Shown: in pieces, positions 1 through 5,873 of the stretch
How the letters are laid out: each line of letters starts with the position of its first letter
How positions within the stretch are numbered: position 1 is the stretch's first letter
Source: JAUVDZ01 sp964346325
GTDB taxonomy: Bacteria > Patescibacteriota > Gracilibacteria > UBA1369 > PNNO01
Reading direction: 5' to 3'
Length of the DNA: 10,184 bases
NCBI GenBank assembly: GCA_964346325.1
Contig: CAYFUK010000040.1
Location: 1 to 10,184 of the forward strand
The notes under the pieces: model-generated
Seen by the model: the letters and a program-made list of their open reading frames with translations, nothing else
Told to the model about the DNA's origin: nothing
Database searches by the model: none
Position numbers and translations under genes: made by a program

Positions 1-138
1 ATGATATATCTCGGCTCCCGCATCGGTTAACATTTTTTTTGCTTTTTTGATTTCTTTTTCAGTTTCTTCCTGAGACATATCGGGCCTGAAAATTATCATA
101 AGCTCATATTTTTTGAGCTCTTCGGCAATCTCTTTCAT
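1..138 (-). CDS. rpsF: Small ribosomal subunit protein bS6, N-terminal part
   Basis: The 46 visible codons encode the start of ribosomal protein S6, which binds S18 on the platform of the 30S subunit. The first beta strand is recognisable as KYELMIIFRPDMSQEE (residues 10-25), followed by the first helix EKEIKKAKKMLTDAGAEIYH. The rest lies beyond the left edge, so the gene is partial by truncation, not damage. The chosen ATG gives an eight-residue N-terminal extension (MKEIAEEL) before the usual S6 start; no other start codon lies between it and the in-frame upstream stop at 166-168. A starting point at the internal Met14 would cut into the first strand. Upstream AAAGAAG is at best a weak ribosome site. 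The gene reads in the same direction as the two small genes to its right, behind its own leader. S6 is a bacterial family, which helps fix the domain of the organism. Confidence 0.9.
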   Translation of the reverse strand, partial: MKEIAEELKKYELMIIFRPDMSQEETEKEIKKAKKMLTDAGAEIYH

Positions 139-158
139 GCTTCTTTGGGTTAGGTTTA

Positions 159-183
159 GCTCTTGTCATTTTTCAGCAAGAGC
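159..183 (-). promoter_or_regulatory. Leader hairpin upstream of rpsF
   Basis: In the transcript the perfect 7-bp stem GCUCUUG / CAAGAGC closes an 11-base A-rich loop. It ends about 20 bases before the rpsF start codon. No U-tract follows, so it is not a terminator. Many bacteria control rpsF through a leader RNA bound by the S6:S18 complex, but I cannot match this stem to that motif, so a regulatory role is only suggested by position. Confidence 0.35.
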
Positions 184-205
184 AAAGCGTAAGGTAGATT
201 AGCAG

Positions 206-211
206 ATTATA
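206..211 (-). promoter_or_regulatory. rpsF: Candidate -10 box for rpsF
   Basis: A perfect TATAAT on the minus strand, in the 93-base gap between rpsF and the small gene to its right. Transcription would begin near position 199 and include the leader hairpin. No convincing -35 hexamer is seen at 16-18 bases upstream, so this is a weak call. rpsF could also be read through from the genes upstream. Confidence 0.35.
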
Positions 212-231
212 TAACCAATTACAAATGTTTT

Positions 232-450
232 TTATTCAAAAATATCCGACAATAAACTTTTTAAATCTTCTTCCGTCCACTTAGAGAAAAGCTTCAGTCT
301 GTCCGGATGTTGCGGATCATCTATCATAAGCTGAATCCATCTGGCAGCACTTTCAAATCGTGCGGAATCAACAGCTTTAATATGCTTTAAATGGTCAAGT
401 TTTATGTCATAATCATTCGGTTTTTGAGATTTTTCATTAAGTTTTTCCAT
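232..450 (-). CDS. Small charged helical protein of unknown function (72 aa)
   Basis: I do not recognise the family. The ATG at 450-448 comes one base after the stop of the preceding gene (TAATATG), a spacing typical of translational coupling, so I prefer it to a longer frame that would begin inside that gene. The product is soluble and largely helical in appearance: a charged N-terminus rich in Lys and Asn, a middle segment VDSARFESAARWIQLMI (residues 27-43), and a C-terminal helix WTEEDLKSLLSDI (58-70). There is no signal peptide, membrane segment or Cys/His metal site. Its two conserved-looking blocks resemble blocks in the neighbouring 63-residue protein, which suggests the two are diverged paralogues or partners. 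It lies between uppP and rpsF in the same orientation. Coding status rests on tight coupling and sensible composition. Confidence 0.65.
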   Translation of the reverse strand: MEKLNEKSQKPNDYDIKLDHLKHIKAVDSARFESAARWIQLMIDDPQHPDRLKLFSKWTEEDLKSLLSDIFE

Positions 451-451
451 A

Positions 452-643
452 TTAGTCTTTATCAACTTTATCAAGTATTGTTTCAACTTCATCATCAGTA
501 AATTCACCAAAACCTCCCCGCTGTAATACTTGCGCAATCTTATCTCTTACAAGCGCAAATCTGGTCGGAGATATTTTTTTATGCATTTTCAGATAATCGA
601 CAGCTTTCTCAAAAACTTCAGAAATTTCAGATTTCTCCATCAT
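452..643 (-). CDS. Small helical protein of unknown function (63 aa)
   Basis: I do not recognise the family. The frame starts 10 bases after the uppP stop and ends one base before the next small gene, so it sits squarely in the gene train. Two adjacent ATG codons open it (positions 643-638); either could be used, and no Shine-Dalgarno sequence precedes them. Predicted layout: an amphipathic helix EISEVFEKAVDYLKMHKK (residues 6-23), a second helix SPTRFALVRDKIAQVL (25-40), a glycine-rich turn RGGFGEF, and a short acidic helix TDDEVETILDKVDKD at the end. No transmembrane or secretion signal is visible. The RF pair followed by an Ile-containing helix, and the ending TDDEVETIL, are echoed in the downstream 72-residue protein (ARF and TEEDLKSLL). 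Confidence 0.7.
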   Translation of the reverse strand: MMEKSEISEVFEKAVDYLKMHKKISPTRFALVRDKIAQVLQRGGFGEFTDDEVETILDKVDKD

Positions 644-653
644 AAAAATTAAA

Positions 654-1472
654 TTACAGGATTGAAATTATAACTGAAATCGACCCGATTGTAAACAAAT
701 AAATCGAGAAAACTTTTAAAGTATGATTCTTTAAGAATTTCATTAAAAAATAAACAGCTAAAAATCCGCTGCCAACAGATGCAATGAATCCTACGATCAT
801 AGGCATCACTTCAACAGTAAATTCATCGGCCTTTATCTCTTTTATAAGAGTCAGCAAACCTGCTCCAAAAATGGCCGGCATAGCCAGCAAAAAACTAAAA
901 CGCGCAGCACGCTCTCTCTCCATACCCTGAAAAATCGCGGCGGAAATAGTTGATCCCGATCTTGAAACACCCGGAATCAAAGCCGCTGACTGCGCAATAC
1001 CAATTATAATCGCCTGTTTCCAACCCACTTTAATATTATGTTTATATTTTTTCAGTACACCTTCGGCAATTATAAAAACTTCCGCAACAATAATCATAAA
1101 AAGACCTACATACAAAGTATTTCTAAACAAATAATCGATTGCATCCCCGAAAAACAAACCCACAACAACAGCGGGAATCGTACCAAGGACTATATATCCT
1201 ATAAGTTTTTGATATTCTTTATATTTCGGCTTTTTCTTAACTACACGGATAAAACTTAAAAAACCCATGATCAAACCGACAAAATCCTTCCAGAAATAAA
1301 TAATAATCGCAGCCAGAGTTCCGATATGCACAGCGACATCAAAACTTTTTAGAGCCTCAACATCAAGACCAAGCAAAGCTTCACCGAATATCAAATGCCC
1401 GCTTGAAGAAATCGGAAGAAATTCAGTTATACCCTGAACAAGTCCTAAAATTAGTGCCTGAAAAAAACTCAT
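654..1472 (-). CDS. uppP: Undecaprenyl-diphosphatase (BacA/UppP type)
   Basis: Integral membrane enzyme that removes a phosphate from undecaprenyl diphosphate, regenerating the lipid carrier for peptidoglycan and other envelope polymers; family members can confer bacitracin resistance. The 272-residue length is normal. The first signature is QGITEFLPISSSGHL (residues 13-27), containing Glu17 and the SSSGH loop. The second is PGVSRSGSTI (167-176), with the catalytic-type Arg171. Several long hydrophobic segments (about 1-20, 45-62, 92-110, 120-138, 152-166, 194-212, 223-245, 252-272) fit the multi-span fold. The ATG follows the purH stop by three bases, so it is almost certainly in the same transcript. 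Nothing appears broken. The call is secure because both catalytic motifs are present. Confidence 0.95.
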   Translation of the reverse strand: MSFFQALILGLVQGITEFLPISSSGHLIFGEALLGLDVEALKSFDVAVHIGTLAAIIIYFWKDFVGLIMGFLSFIRVVKKKPKYKEYQKLIGYIVLGTIPAVVVGLFFGDAIDYLFRNTLYVGLFMIIVAEVFIIAEGVLKKYKHNIKVGWKQAIIIGIAQSAALIPGVSRSGSTISAAIFQGMERERAARFSFLLAMPAIFGAGLLTLIKEIKADEFTVEVMPMIVGFIASVGSGFLAVYFLMKFLKNHTLKVFSIYLFTIGSISVIISIL

Positions 1473-1475
1473 ATT

Positions 1476-3038
1476 TTAATGTTTAAATGACCTGATTCCG
1501 GTAAATACCATTGACATTCCAAGTTCATCAACACGTTTGATAACTTCTTCATCCCTTATTGAACCCCCGGGCTGGATAATCGCCACAATGCCCGCTTCAT
1601 TGGCCTGTTCAACACCGTCCGGGAACGGAAAAAAAGCATCGCTGGCCATAACAGCGCCCTTGTTTCGCTTACCGCCTTTGAAAGAAGCTATGTTTACGGC
1701 ATCAACACGCGACATCTGGCCTGCACCGATACCTGTTGTTACACCGTTTTTAACAAAAACAACGGAATTCGATTTAACGTGTTTAACAATATTCCGTGCA
1801 AGCAGCATATCCATAATCTGCTGTTTTGTAGGCTTTTTTTTGCTGACAACCTTTAAATCTTTCGAAGTGACTTTTTTTGTATCGGCATGCTGAATCAAAA
1901 TTCCGCCCGCTACTTTTTTTATATCGATTTTTTCAGGATCGCGCTTTAATGGTCCGGTTTCCAGAATTCTCAGATTTTTGCGTTTTGATAATTTTTTAAG
2001 AGAACTTTTTGTAAAAGAAGGTGCTGCAATTATCTCAACAAACATTTTTTCTTTTCTAATATAATCGGCGATTTTATCGTTACATGGACGATTAAGCGCA
2101 ATAACACAGCCAAAGGCTGACATGGGGTCAACTTTATGCGCTTTTATAAAGGCGTTTTCAATTTTATGATTGATAGCCACGCCACATGGATTGGTGTGCT
2201 TAACAATGCACGCGGCAGGGTCTTTAAAATCCTTCACAAGTTCAAGCGCCGCATCGGTATCAATAATATTATTATACGAGAGCTCTTTGCCGTGCAGCTG
2301 TGTTGCATTGGTCACATTTGGCTGTTTATTCTGCGGATTTTTAAAGAAAACCGCTTTTTGATGAGGATTTTCACCATACCGCAATTTAAACTGTTTTTCG
2401 TAATGAAGATTCAAAAGTTCTTTACCTCCGGTTTGTTTTCTGAAATAAGTTGAAATCGCTTCATCGTACCTGTAAGTGTGATCAAAAGCTTTTGAAGCGA
2501 GTTTTTCGCGAAGTTTAAGTGTTAGTTCGCATTCTTTTTCAAGCTGTCTGGCAACTTTTGTATAGTCTTTCGGATCGGTTACAATCCCTACATATTTATA
2601 GTTTTTTGCAGAGGCTCTTACCATACTCGGCCCTCCTATATCAATATCTTCTATTATTTCTTTGTGAGTTGAATGCTCTTTTTCAACCGTTTTTTCAAAC
2701 GGATACAAATTCACGACAACAAGGTCAATAAGCTTCATTTTATGCGCAACAACATCATCCATGTGTTTTTTGTTTTCACGATCGGCAAGAATTCCTCCAT
2801 AAATCATAGGATGTAATGTTTTAACACGGCCATTCATCATTTCGGGAAACTTGGTATAGCTTGAAACATTCTTTACTTTAATGCCGGCTTTTTTTAGTTC
2901 TTTCGCAGTTCCGCCGGTCGATAATATGTCGATTCCCAGTTTTGAAAGTTTTTCGGCAAAGGGTATTATTCCGGTTTTATCTGAAACGCTTATTAATGCG
3001 TGTCTGACAGTGTGATGAGTATCTTTGGATTTAGGCAT
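1476..3038 (-). CDS. purH: Bifunctional AICAR transformylase / IMP cyclohydrolase
   Basis: Catalyses the last two steps of purine synthesis: AICAR plus 10-formyl-THF to FAICAR, then ring closure to IMP. At 520 residues it is full length. The N-terminal cyclohydrolase domain (about 1-200) shows ALISVSDKTGI (14-24), STGGTAK (40-46), KTLHPMIYGGILADR (73-87) and DIDIGGPSMVRASAKN (131-146). The transformylase domain (about 205-520) shows LSYNNIIDTDAALE (253-266) and KHTNPCG (280-286), whose Lys280-His281 pair is catalytic in the family, then ASDAFFPFPDG (465-475) and the terminal TGIRSFKH. The start lies 14 bases after yidD and the stop 3 bases before uppP. Since both domains look active, the purP genes to the right are, on paper, redundant for FAICAR production. 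Confidence 0.96.
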   Translation of the reverse strand: MPKSKDTHHTVRHALISVSDKTGIIPFAEKLSKLGIDILSTGGTAKELKKAGIKVKNVSSYTKFPEMMNGRVKTLHPMIYGGILADRENKKHMDDVVAHKMKLIDLVVVNLYPFEKTVEKEHSTHKEIIEDIDIGGPSMVRASAKNYKYVGIVTDPKDYTKVARQLEKECELTLKLREKLASKAFDHTYRYDEAISTYFRKQTGGKELLNLHYEKQFKLRYGENPHQKAVFFKNPQNKQPNVTNATQLHGKELSYNNIIDTDAALELVKDFKDPAACIVKHTNPCGVAINHKIENAFIKAHKVDPMSAFGCVIALNRPCNDKIADYIRKEKMFVEIIAAPSFTKSSLKKLSKRKNLRILETGPLKRDPEKIDIKKVAGGILIQHADTKKVTSKDLKVVSKKKPTKQQIMDMLLARNIVKHVKSNSVVFVKNGVTTGIGAGQMSRVDAVNIASFKGGKRNKGAVMASDAFFPFPDGVEQANEAGIVAIIQPGGSIRDEEVIKRVDELGMSMVFTGIRSFKH

Positions 3039-3052
3039 AGCGCGTTGATTAA

Positions 3053-3334
3053 TTATTTTTTATGAACAGGGTCATAACCTCCCTTACTGCAGGGATTGCA
3101 TCTTAATATTCTCCACAGACCCATTGGAACTCCCCTAATTACTCCGTAATCTTTTACGGCTTCGTATGTGTATTGTGAGCAGGTTGGCCGGTATTTGCAA
3201 TATCCGTAAGGAAATAATTTTTTTAATGGTCCGTGGTCAAAGGACAAGGTTTTTTGCCATATTCTTATCAGAAAACACACGACAAAACGTGGAAAATAAA
3301 GTATCCCTAACAGTATTTTTTTAATCGTTTTCAA
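3053..3334 (-). CDS. yidD: Membrane protein insertion efficiency factor YidD
   Basis: Small membrane-associated protein thought to help YidC/Sec-dependent insertion of inner-membrane proteins. The 93-residue product has an amphipathic or hydrophobic N-terminus (about 5-25) followed by the family core: CKYRPTCSQYTYEAVKDYG (residues 46-64), RILRCNPCSKGGYDPV (75-90). All the usual cysteines (46, 52, 79, 82) and the GG-DPV ending are present. No ATG is available before the core; the best start is TTG at 3334-3332, and the open frame continues further upstream without an ATG. yidD usually sits in the rpmH-rnpA-yidC cluster, so its place here, between a LysM/M23 gene and purH, is unusual. The gap to purH is 14 bases and to the upstream peptidase gene 77 bases. 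Confidence 0.93.
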   Translation of the reverse strand: MKTIKKILLGILYFPRFVVCFLIRIWQKTLSFDHGPLKKLFPYGYCKYRPTCSQYTYEAVKDYGVIRGVPMGLWRILRCNPCSKGGYDPVHKK

Positions 3335-3411
3335 GCCGGTTCTTTTAAAAGACCTAAATAAGTTTAGATGAAAGAATCTCCGATGTAAAGAATTAATGCA
3401 GCTTTACTATT

Positions 3412-4614
3412 TTACCAGTAATTTCCCGGGTATTTTTTTACTCCGCCGTCACGAACCTCAAAGTGCAGGTGTATTCCGGTGCGTCCGTAAACTCTTCCCG
3501 TATTACCCATTCTTCCGATTACTTCGCCCTGACCAAGTGTTTGTCCGGCGCTAACCGTAAGATAATCGAGGTGAGCATAAAGAGTCTGCACTCCGTTTCC
3601 GTGATCAATAATTACATGGTTTCCGTATCCGCCACCCCAGGTACCGGAAGAAGCTTTAACAACCGTACCACCTGCTGCAGCCCAGATTGGAGGTTTTGAA
3701 GAATCAGCTATATCAACTGCGCGGTGCCATGAATAATAGCCCTGAGTGATTGATCCGCGGGTAGGATATATAATAAACTTACCGACTGCCGGGGTTGCAG
3801 TGGTGTTCTCCAGTGTAACACGTGTTGCTGTTGTTGATCTTACGGCTGTAGTACTTCGTCCCGCTGAATTTGCAACTACCGGTGCGGGAGGTGCCAGCAA
3901 TTTACCGCCCGGAACAAATATTTTTTCTCCTGCAGCAAGAGTTTCCGATTGAAGTGCGTTTTGTCTTACAATATCTTCTTCAGGAATTTCATATAAAGAA
4001 GCAACCTTGGCAAGTGACTGTCCGCTCTTTACAGTATGAGTAACTCCGTCAACGGGTGGAATCGCAAGATCCTGACCCACCTTTAATATACTTCCGGTTC
4101 CAAGATCGTTCTCCCACATCAAAGTTTTTGTTTTAAGTCCGTATGTTTCAGCTATTGTTGATAAAGTTTCTCCGCTTTGCACCGTATGTGTTGCTTTGTC
4201 GGTCATTTCGCTTCTGTCCGCCACATTGGTTTGAGGATTAACTGGAATCATAAAACCCGCATCATCGGCAATTATATTAGATGAAGCAATTATCGGACCT
4301 GAAGACATCTGTTCGTAAGTAAATCCGGAATCTGAAAATGCTATATTGGGTGTAAAAGAAGTAACAACTACAAAAAAGGCTACAAACGCAAGAGCTCTTT
4401 TTATAATTTGAGTGTCGGAAACAACTCTGTTCTGCAGCTTTTTATTTAATTTGAATTTCGGAAGTTTAATTACTCTGACAAATCTTAATGCCATTGTATT
4501 AACTTTCGAAAAGTTTTTCTTGTGTCTTGCTTTTCTTGCAAGCCGATTTACCTGTAGTTTTTCCGAGTAGATATTTATTTGGATGTTCTCCTGTATTAAC
4601 ACCGTACTAATCAT
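3412..4614 (-). CDS. LysM-domain M23 family metallopeptidase (cell-wall hydrolase)
   Basis: Likely a peptidoglycan-binding and -cleaving or -remodelling endopeptidase at the cell surface. Residues 1-70 are very basic and cytoplasmic in character. A hydrophobic segment RALAFVAFFVVVTSF (73-87) acts as anchor or signal. Two LysM repeats follow: THTVQSGETLSTIAE (142-156, ending IPP at 185-187) and THTVKSGQSLAKVAS (192-206, ending VPG at 234-236). A Thr/Ser/Ala-rich linker spans about 245-277. The M23 domain has its zinc ligands His297 and Asp301 in HRAVD and His384 in HLHF, with His348 (YAHLD) and His382 also present, so it should be catalytically competent. The long N-terminal extension is odd; Met41 at 4494-4492 is an alternative start. 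No Shine-Dalgarno sequence precedes either. It heads the leftward gene train. Confidence 0.92.
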   Translation of the reverse strand: MISTVLIQENIQINIYSEKLQVNRLARKARHKKNFSKVNTMALRFVRVIKLPKFKLNKKLQNRVVSDTQIIKRALAFVAFFVVVTSFTPNIAFSDSGFTYEQMSSGPIIASSNIIADDAGFMIPVNPQTNVADRSEMTDKATHTVQSGETLSTIAETYGLKTKTLMWENDLGTGSILKVGQDLAIPPVDGVTHTVKSGQSLAKVASLYEIPEEDIVRQNALQSETLAAGEKIFVPGGKLLAPPAPVVANSAGRSTTAVRSTTATRVTLENTTATPAVGKFIIYPTRGSITQGYYSWHRAVDIADSSKPPIWAAAGGTVVKASSGTWGGGYGNHVIIDHGNGVQTLYAHLDYLTVSAGQTLGQGEVIGRMGNTGRVYGRTGIHLHFEVRDGGVKKYPGNYW

Positions 4615-4686
4615 AATTGTCTTTATCTTTTCCGGTGCGGCAGACAGCGCCTGATATCTATGACATCCAATTTAAAACGGTAACAG

Positions 4687-4716
4687 AGTTTATTCGTAAT
4701 TGCAATTGGGTGTCAA
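4687..4716 (-). promoter_or_regulatory. Candidate promoter for the LysM/M23 gene
   Basis: On the minus strand a perfect TTGACA (4716-4711) is followed after 18 bases by TAAACT (4692-4687), matching four of six -10 positions. Transcription would start near 4680 and give a leader of about 65 bases. A second minus-strand TATAAT lies upstream at 4761-4756 but lacks a good -35. The TTGACA forms part of an inverted copy of the CTTGACACC sequence found at 4850-4858. Confidence 0.4.
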
Positions 4717-4880
4717 GAGAAAGTTATCCTTATTTTTTAAATATCACCTTTTAATATTATATATGGGCAGCCTATTGGGAAATAGGGGTTTAACTTGACC
4801 AAAACAAGGTATATTTTATAAAAATATCAACGGTTTTACCCGTTTTAAACTTGACACCTAATTTTAGTCTTAAAATAAAG

Positions 4881-4912
4881 CAAAAAAAGTGTATGTATAA
4901 TCAAAAAAAGTG
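4881..4912. repeat. 11-bp direct repeat with 21-bp period
   Basis: CAAAAAAAGTG occurs at 4881-4891 and again, identically, at 4902-4912. The 21-base period equals two turns of B-DNA, so both A-tracts lie on the same face of the helix. This suits intrinsic bending or paired protein binding. It lies just beyond the 3' end of the TrmB-type gene. A chance A-rich repeat is possible in this AT-rich spacer. Confidence 0.6.
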
Positions 4913-4963
4913 AAAATTGGAAAAGAACATTAAATTTTTTACACTTGACGCATCTGCGGGAAA

Positions 4964-5725
4964 TTATCTACTTATACTCCATAATACTTCATAAATTTGA
5001 TTGATCGTATGAGAAAGCTCTTTGCTCTTGATTACAACTCCAAGGTATGGAGCTTGAGTTGAGATCATTGAAAACTCATCTCCATATATTAAAATAGTAC
5101 TTTTAAACTTGAAATTTTTTGGAAGGTAACGCATTTCACGAAGCTCTTCTTCCTGAGCCCGCCTGCGTTTTTTTGAACGCACATTCTCAAAAACAAGCAT
5201 ACGGATTTTTATGCCTTTTTTTATTCTTGTAGGTATGTAGTATTCATTATCATATCGGTCAACATCATGTACGTTAATAAAATCATTATAAGAAGATAAA
5301 AATAAAATTTCTTTTTTTGCCTTTTCTATCGAACGTGTACAAATATCAAAAAAACCCTGCATGCCCTCGTAAAACTGAACTTTCGGTTTGTTATCTTCAA
5401 CAGCATCAATATTCTGAAGTATGGGCAGCATATTATTAAGTATGTTTTCTTTTAGGCTTAAATCCGATTTTTGCTGATTTAAAAGTTCACTGAATTTTTG
5501 CGGATCTTCAGCAAACAAAAGCCTTTTTTTGCCTTTTCTTGTTTCACCCATCAAACCCTTTTTTCTTAATCGGTCGGAAACAAAATGTACAGTAGAACGG
5601 TTAAGTCTTGCGCATCTTGCAAGTTTTTGAATACCGGAAGGGCCGAGTTCGAGGCTCGTCAAATAAGTGTCGGCCTCTTTTTCGTTTAAACCAAATTGTT
5701 TAAGCATGCTGACAATTTGTTCCAT
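4964..5725 (-). CDS. TrmB-family transcriptional regulator
   Basis: A 253-residue DNA-binding regulator. The N-terminal winged helix-turn-helix (about 5-72) shows LKQFGLNEKEADTYLTSLEL (residues 8-27) and a recognition-helix region LNRSTVHFVSDRLRKKGLM (41-59), the usual TrmB layout. A helical linker (about 75-108) rich in Gln, Lys and Leu may mediate dimerisation. The C-terminal part (about 114-253), from KVQFYEGMQGFFDI, resembles the phospholipase-D-like effector domain found in this family, without an obvious catalytic HKD motif. TrmB proteins in archaea control sugar uptake and central carbon genes. They are also frequent in CPR bacteria, where targets are mostly unknown. It is divergent from purP1 across a 148-base gap, so purP control and autoregulation are reasonable inferences. 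No Shine-Dalgarno sequence precedes the ATG. Confidence 0.88.
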   Translation of the reverse strand: MEQIVSMLKQFGLNEKEADTYLTSLELGPSGIQKLARCARLNRSTVHFVSDRLRKKGLMGETRKGKKRLLFAEDPQKFSELLNQQKSDLSLKENILNNMLPILQNIDAVEDNKPKVQFYEGMQGFFDICTRSIEKAKKEILFLSSYNDFINVHDVDRYDNEYYIPTRIKKGIKIRMLVFENVRSKKRRRAQEEELREMRYLPKNFKFKSTILIYGDEFSMISTQAPYLGVVIKSKELSHTINQIYEVLWSISR

Positions 5726-5816
5726 AATTAAGGCTTAAGAAATAAATATCCCGAAGCTCTCATTACAACAAAATGTTAATACTTTCTATTAAAATTTACA
5801 AACAAAAAAAATAATA

Positions 5817-5845
5817 TTGCCAATAATGCAAAATCTTATTATAAT
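5817..5845 (+). promoter_or_regulatory. Sigma-70-type promoter of purP1
   Basis: TTGCCA (5817-5822) and a perfect TATAAT (5840-5845) are separated by exactly 17 bases. The predicted start near 5852 leaves a leader of about 20 AT-rich bases with no Shine-Dalgarno sequence before the ATG at 5874. The -35 box overlaps a short TTGC/GCAA inverted repeat (5817-5831), too short to call an operator. This is the strongest promoter in the window and lies in the gap shared with the divergent regulator. Confidence 0.7.
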
Positions 5846-5873
5846 AATCGAAAATATAATTTCATTTTAAACT

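Larger units (their letters stand above)
4615..4963. other. Gene-free 349-base intergenic region with repeated CTTGAC motifs and small hairpins
   Basis: No protein gene of credible length is seen on either strand. The region separates the LysM/M23 gene from the end of the TrmB-type regulator, both leftward. It carries ACTTGAC on the plus strand at 4793-4799, 4849-4855 and 4943-4949, and GTCAAG at 4712-4717. TTRGGTGTCAAG (4706-4717) is mirrored by CTTGACACCTAA (4850-4861), a near-perfect 12-bp inverted pair 132 bases apart. Two hairpins are visible: CCTATT-GGGA-AATAGG (4771-4786) and AACGG-TTTTAC-CCGTT (4829-4844). On the minus strand the latter is followed by GATATTTTT and could be a weak terminator for the regulator gene. 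The motifs may be -35 elements, operator sites or part of a small RNA; I cannot decide. Confidence 0.5.

Noticed and set aside
232..537. A longer start for the 72-residue protein giving 101 residues.
   Set aside because: It would overlap 86 bases of the upstream 63-residue gene in another frame, while the ATG at 450 is ideally placed one base after that gene's stop.
4711..4740. DnaA-box-like TTATCC sequence suggesting a replication origin in the gene-free region.
   Set aside because: A single partial match with no cluster of boxes and no dnaA or dnaN nearby.
5817..5831. TTGC/GCAA inverted repeat over the purP1 -35 box as a TrmB operator.
   Set aside because: Only four base pairs of symmetry; flanking bases do not extend it, so it is not distinguishable from chance.
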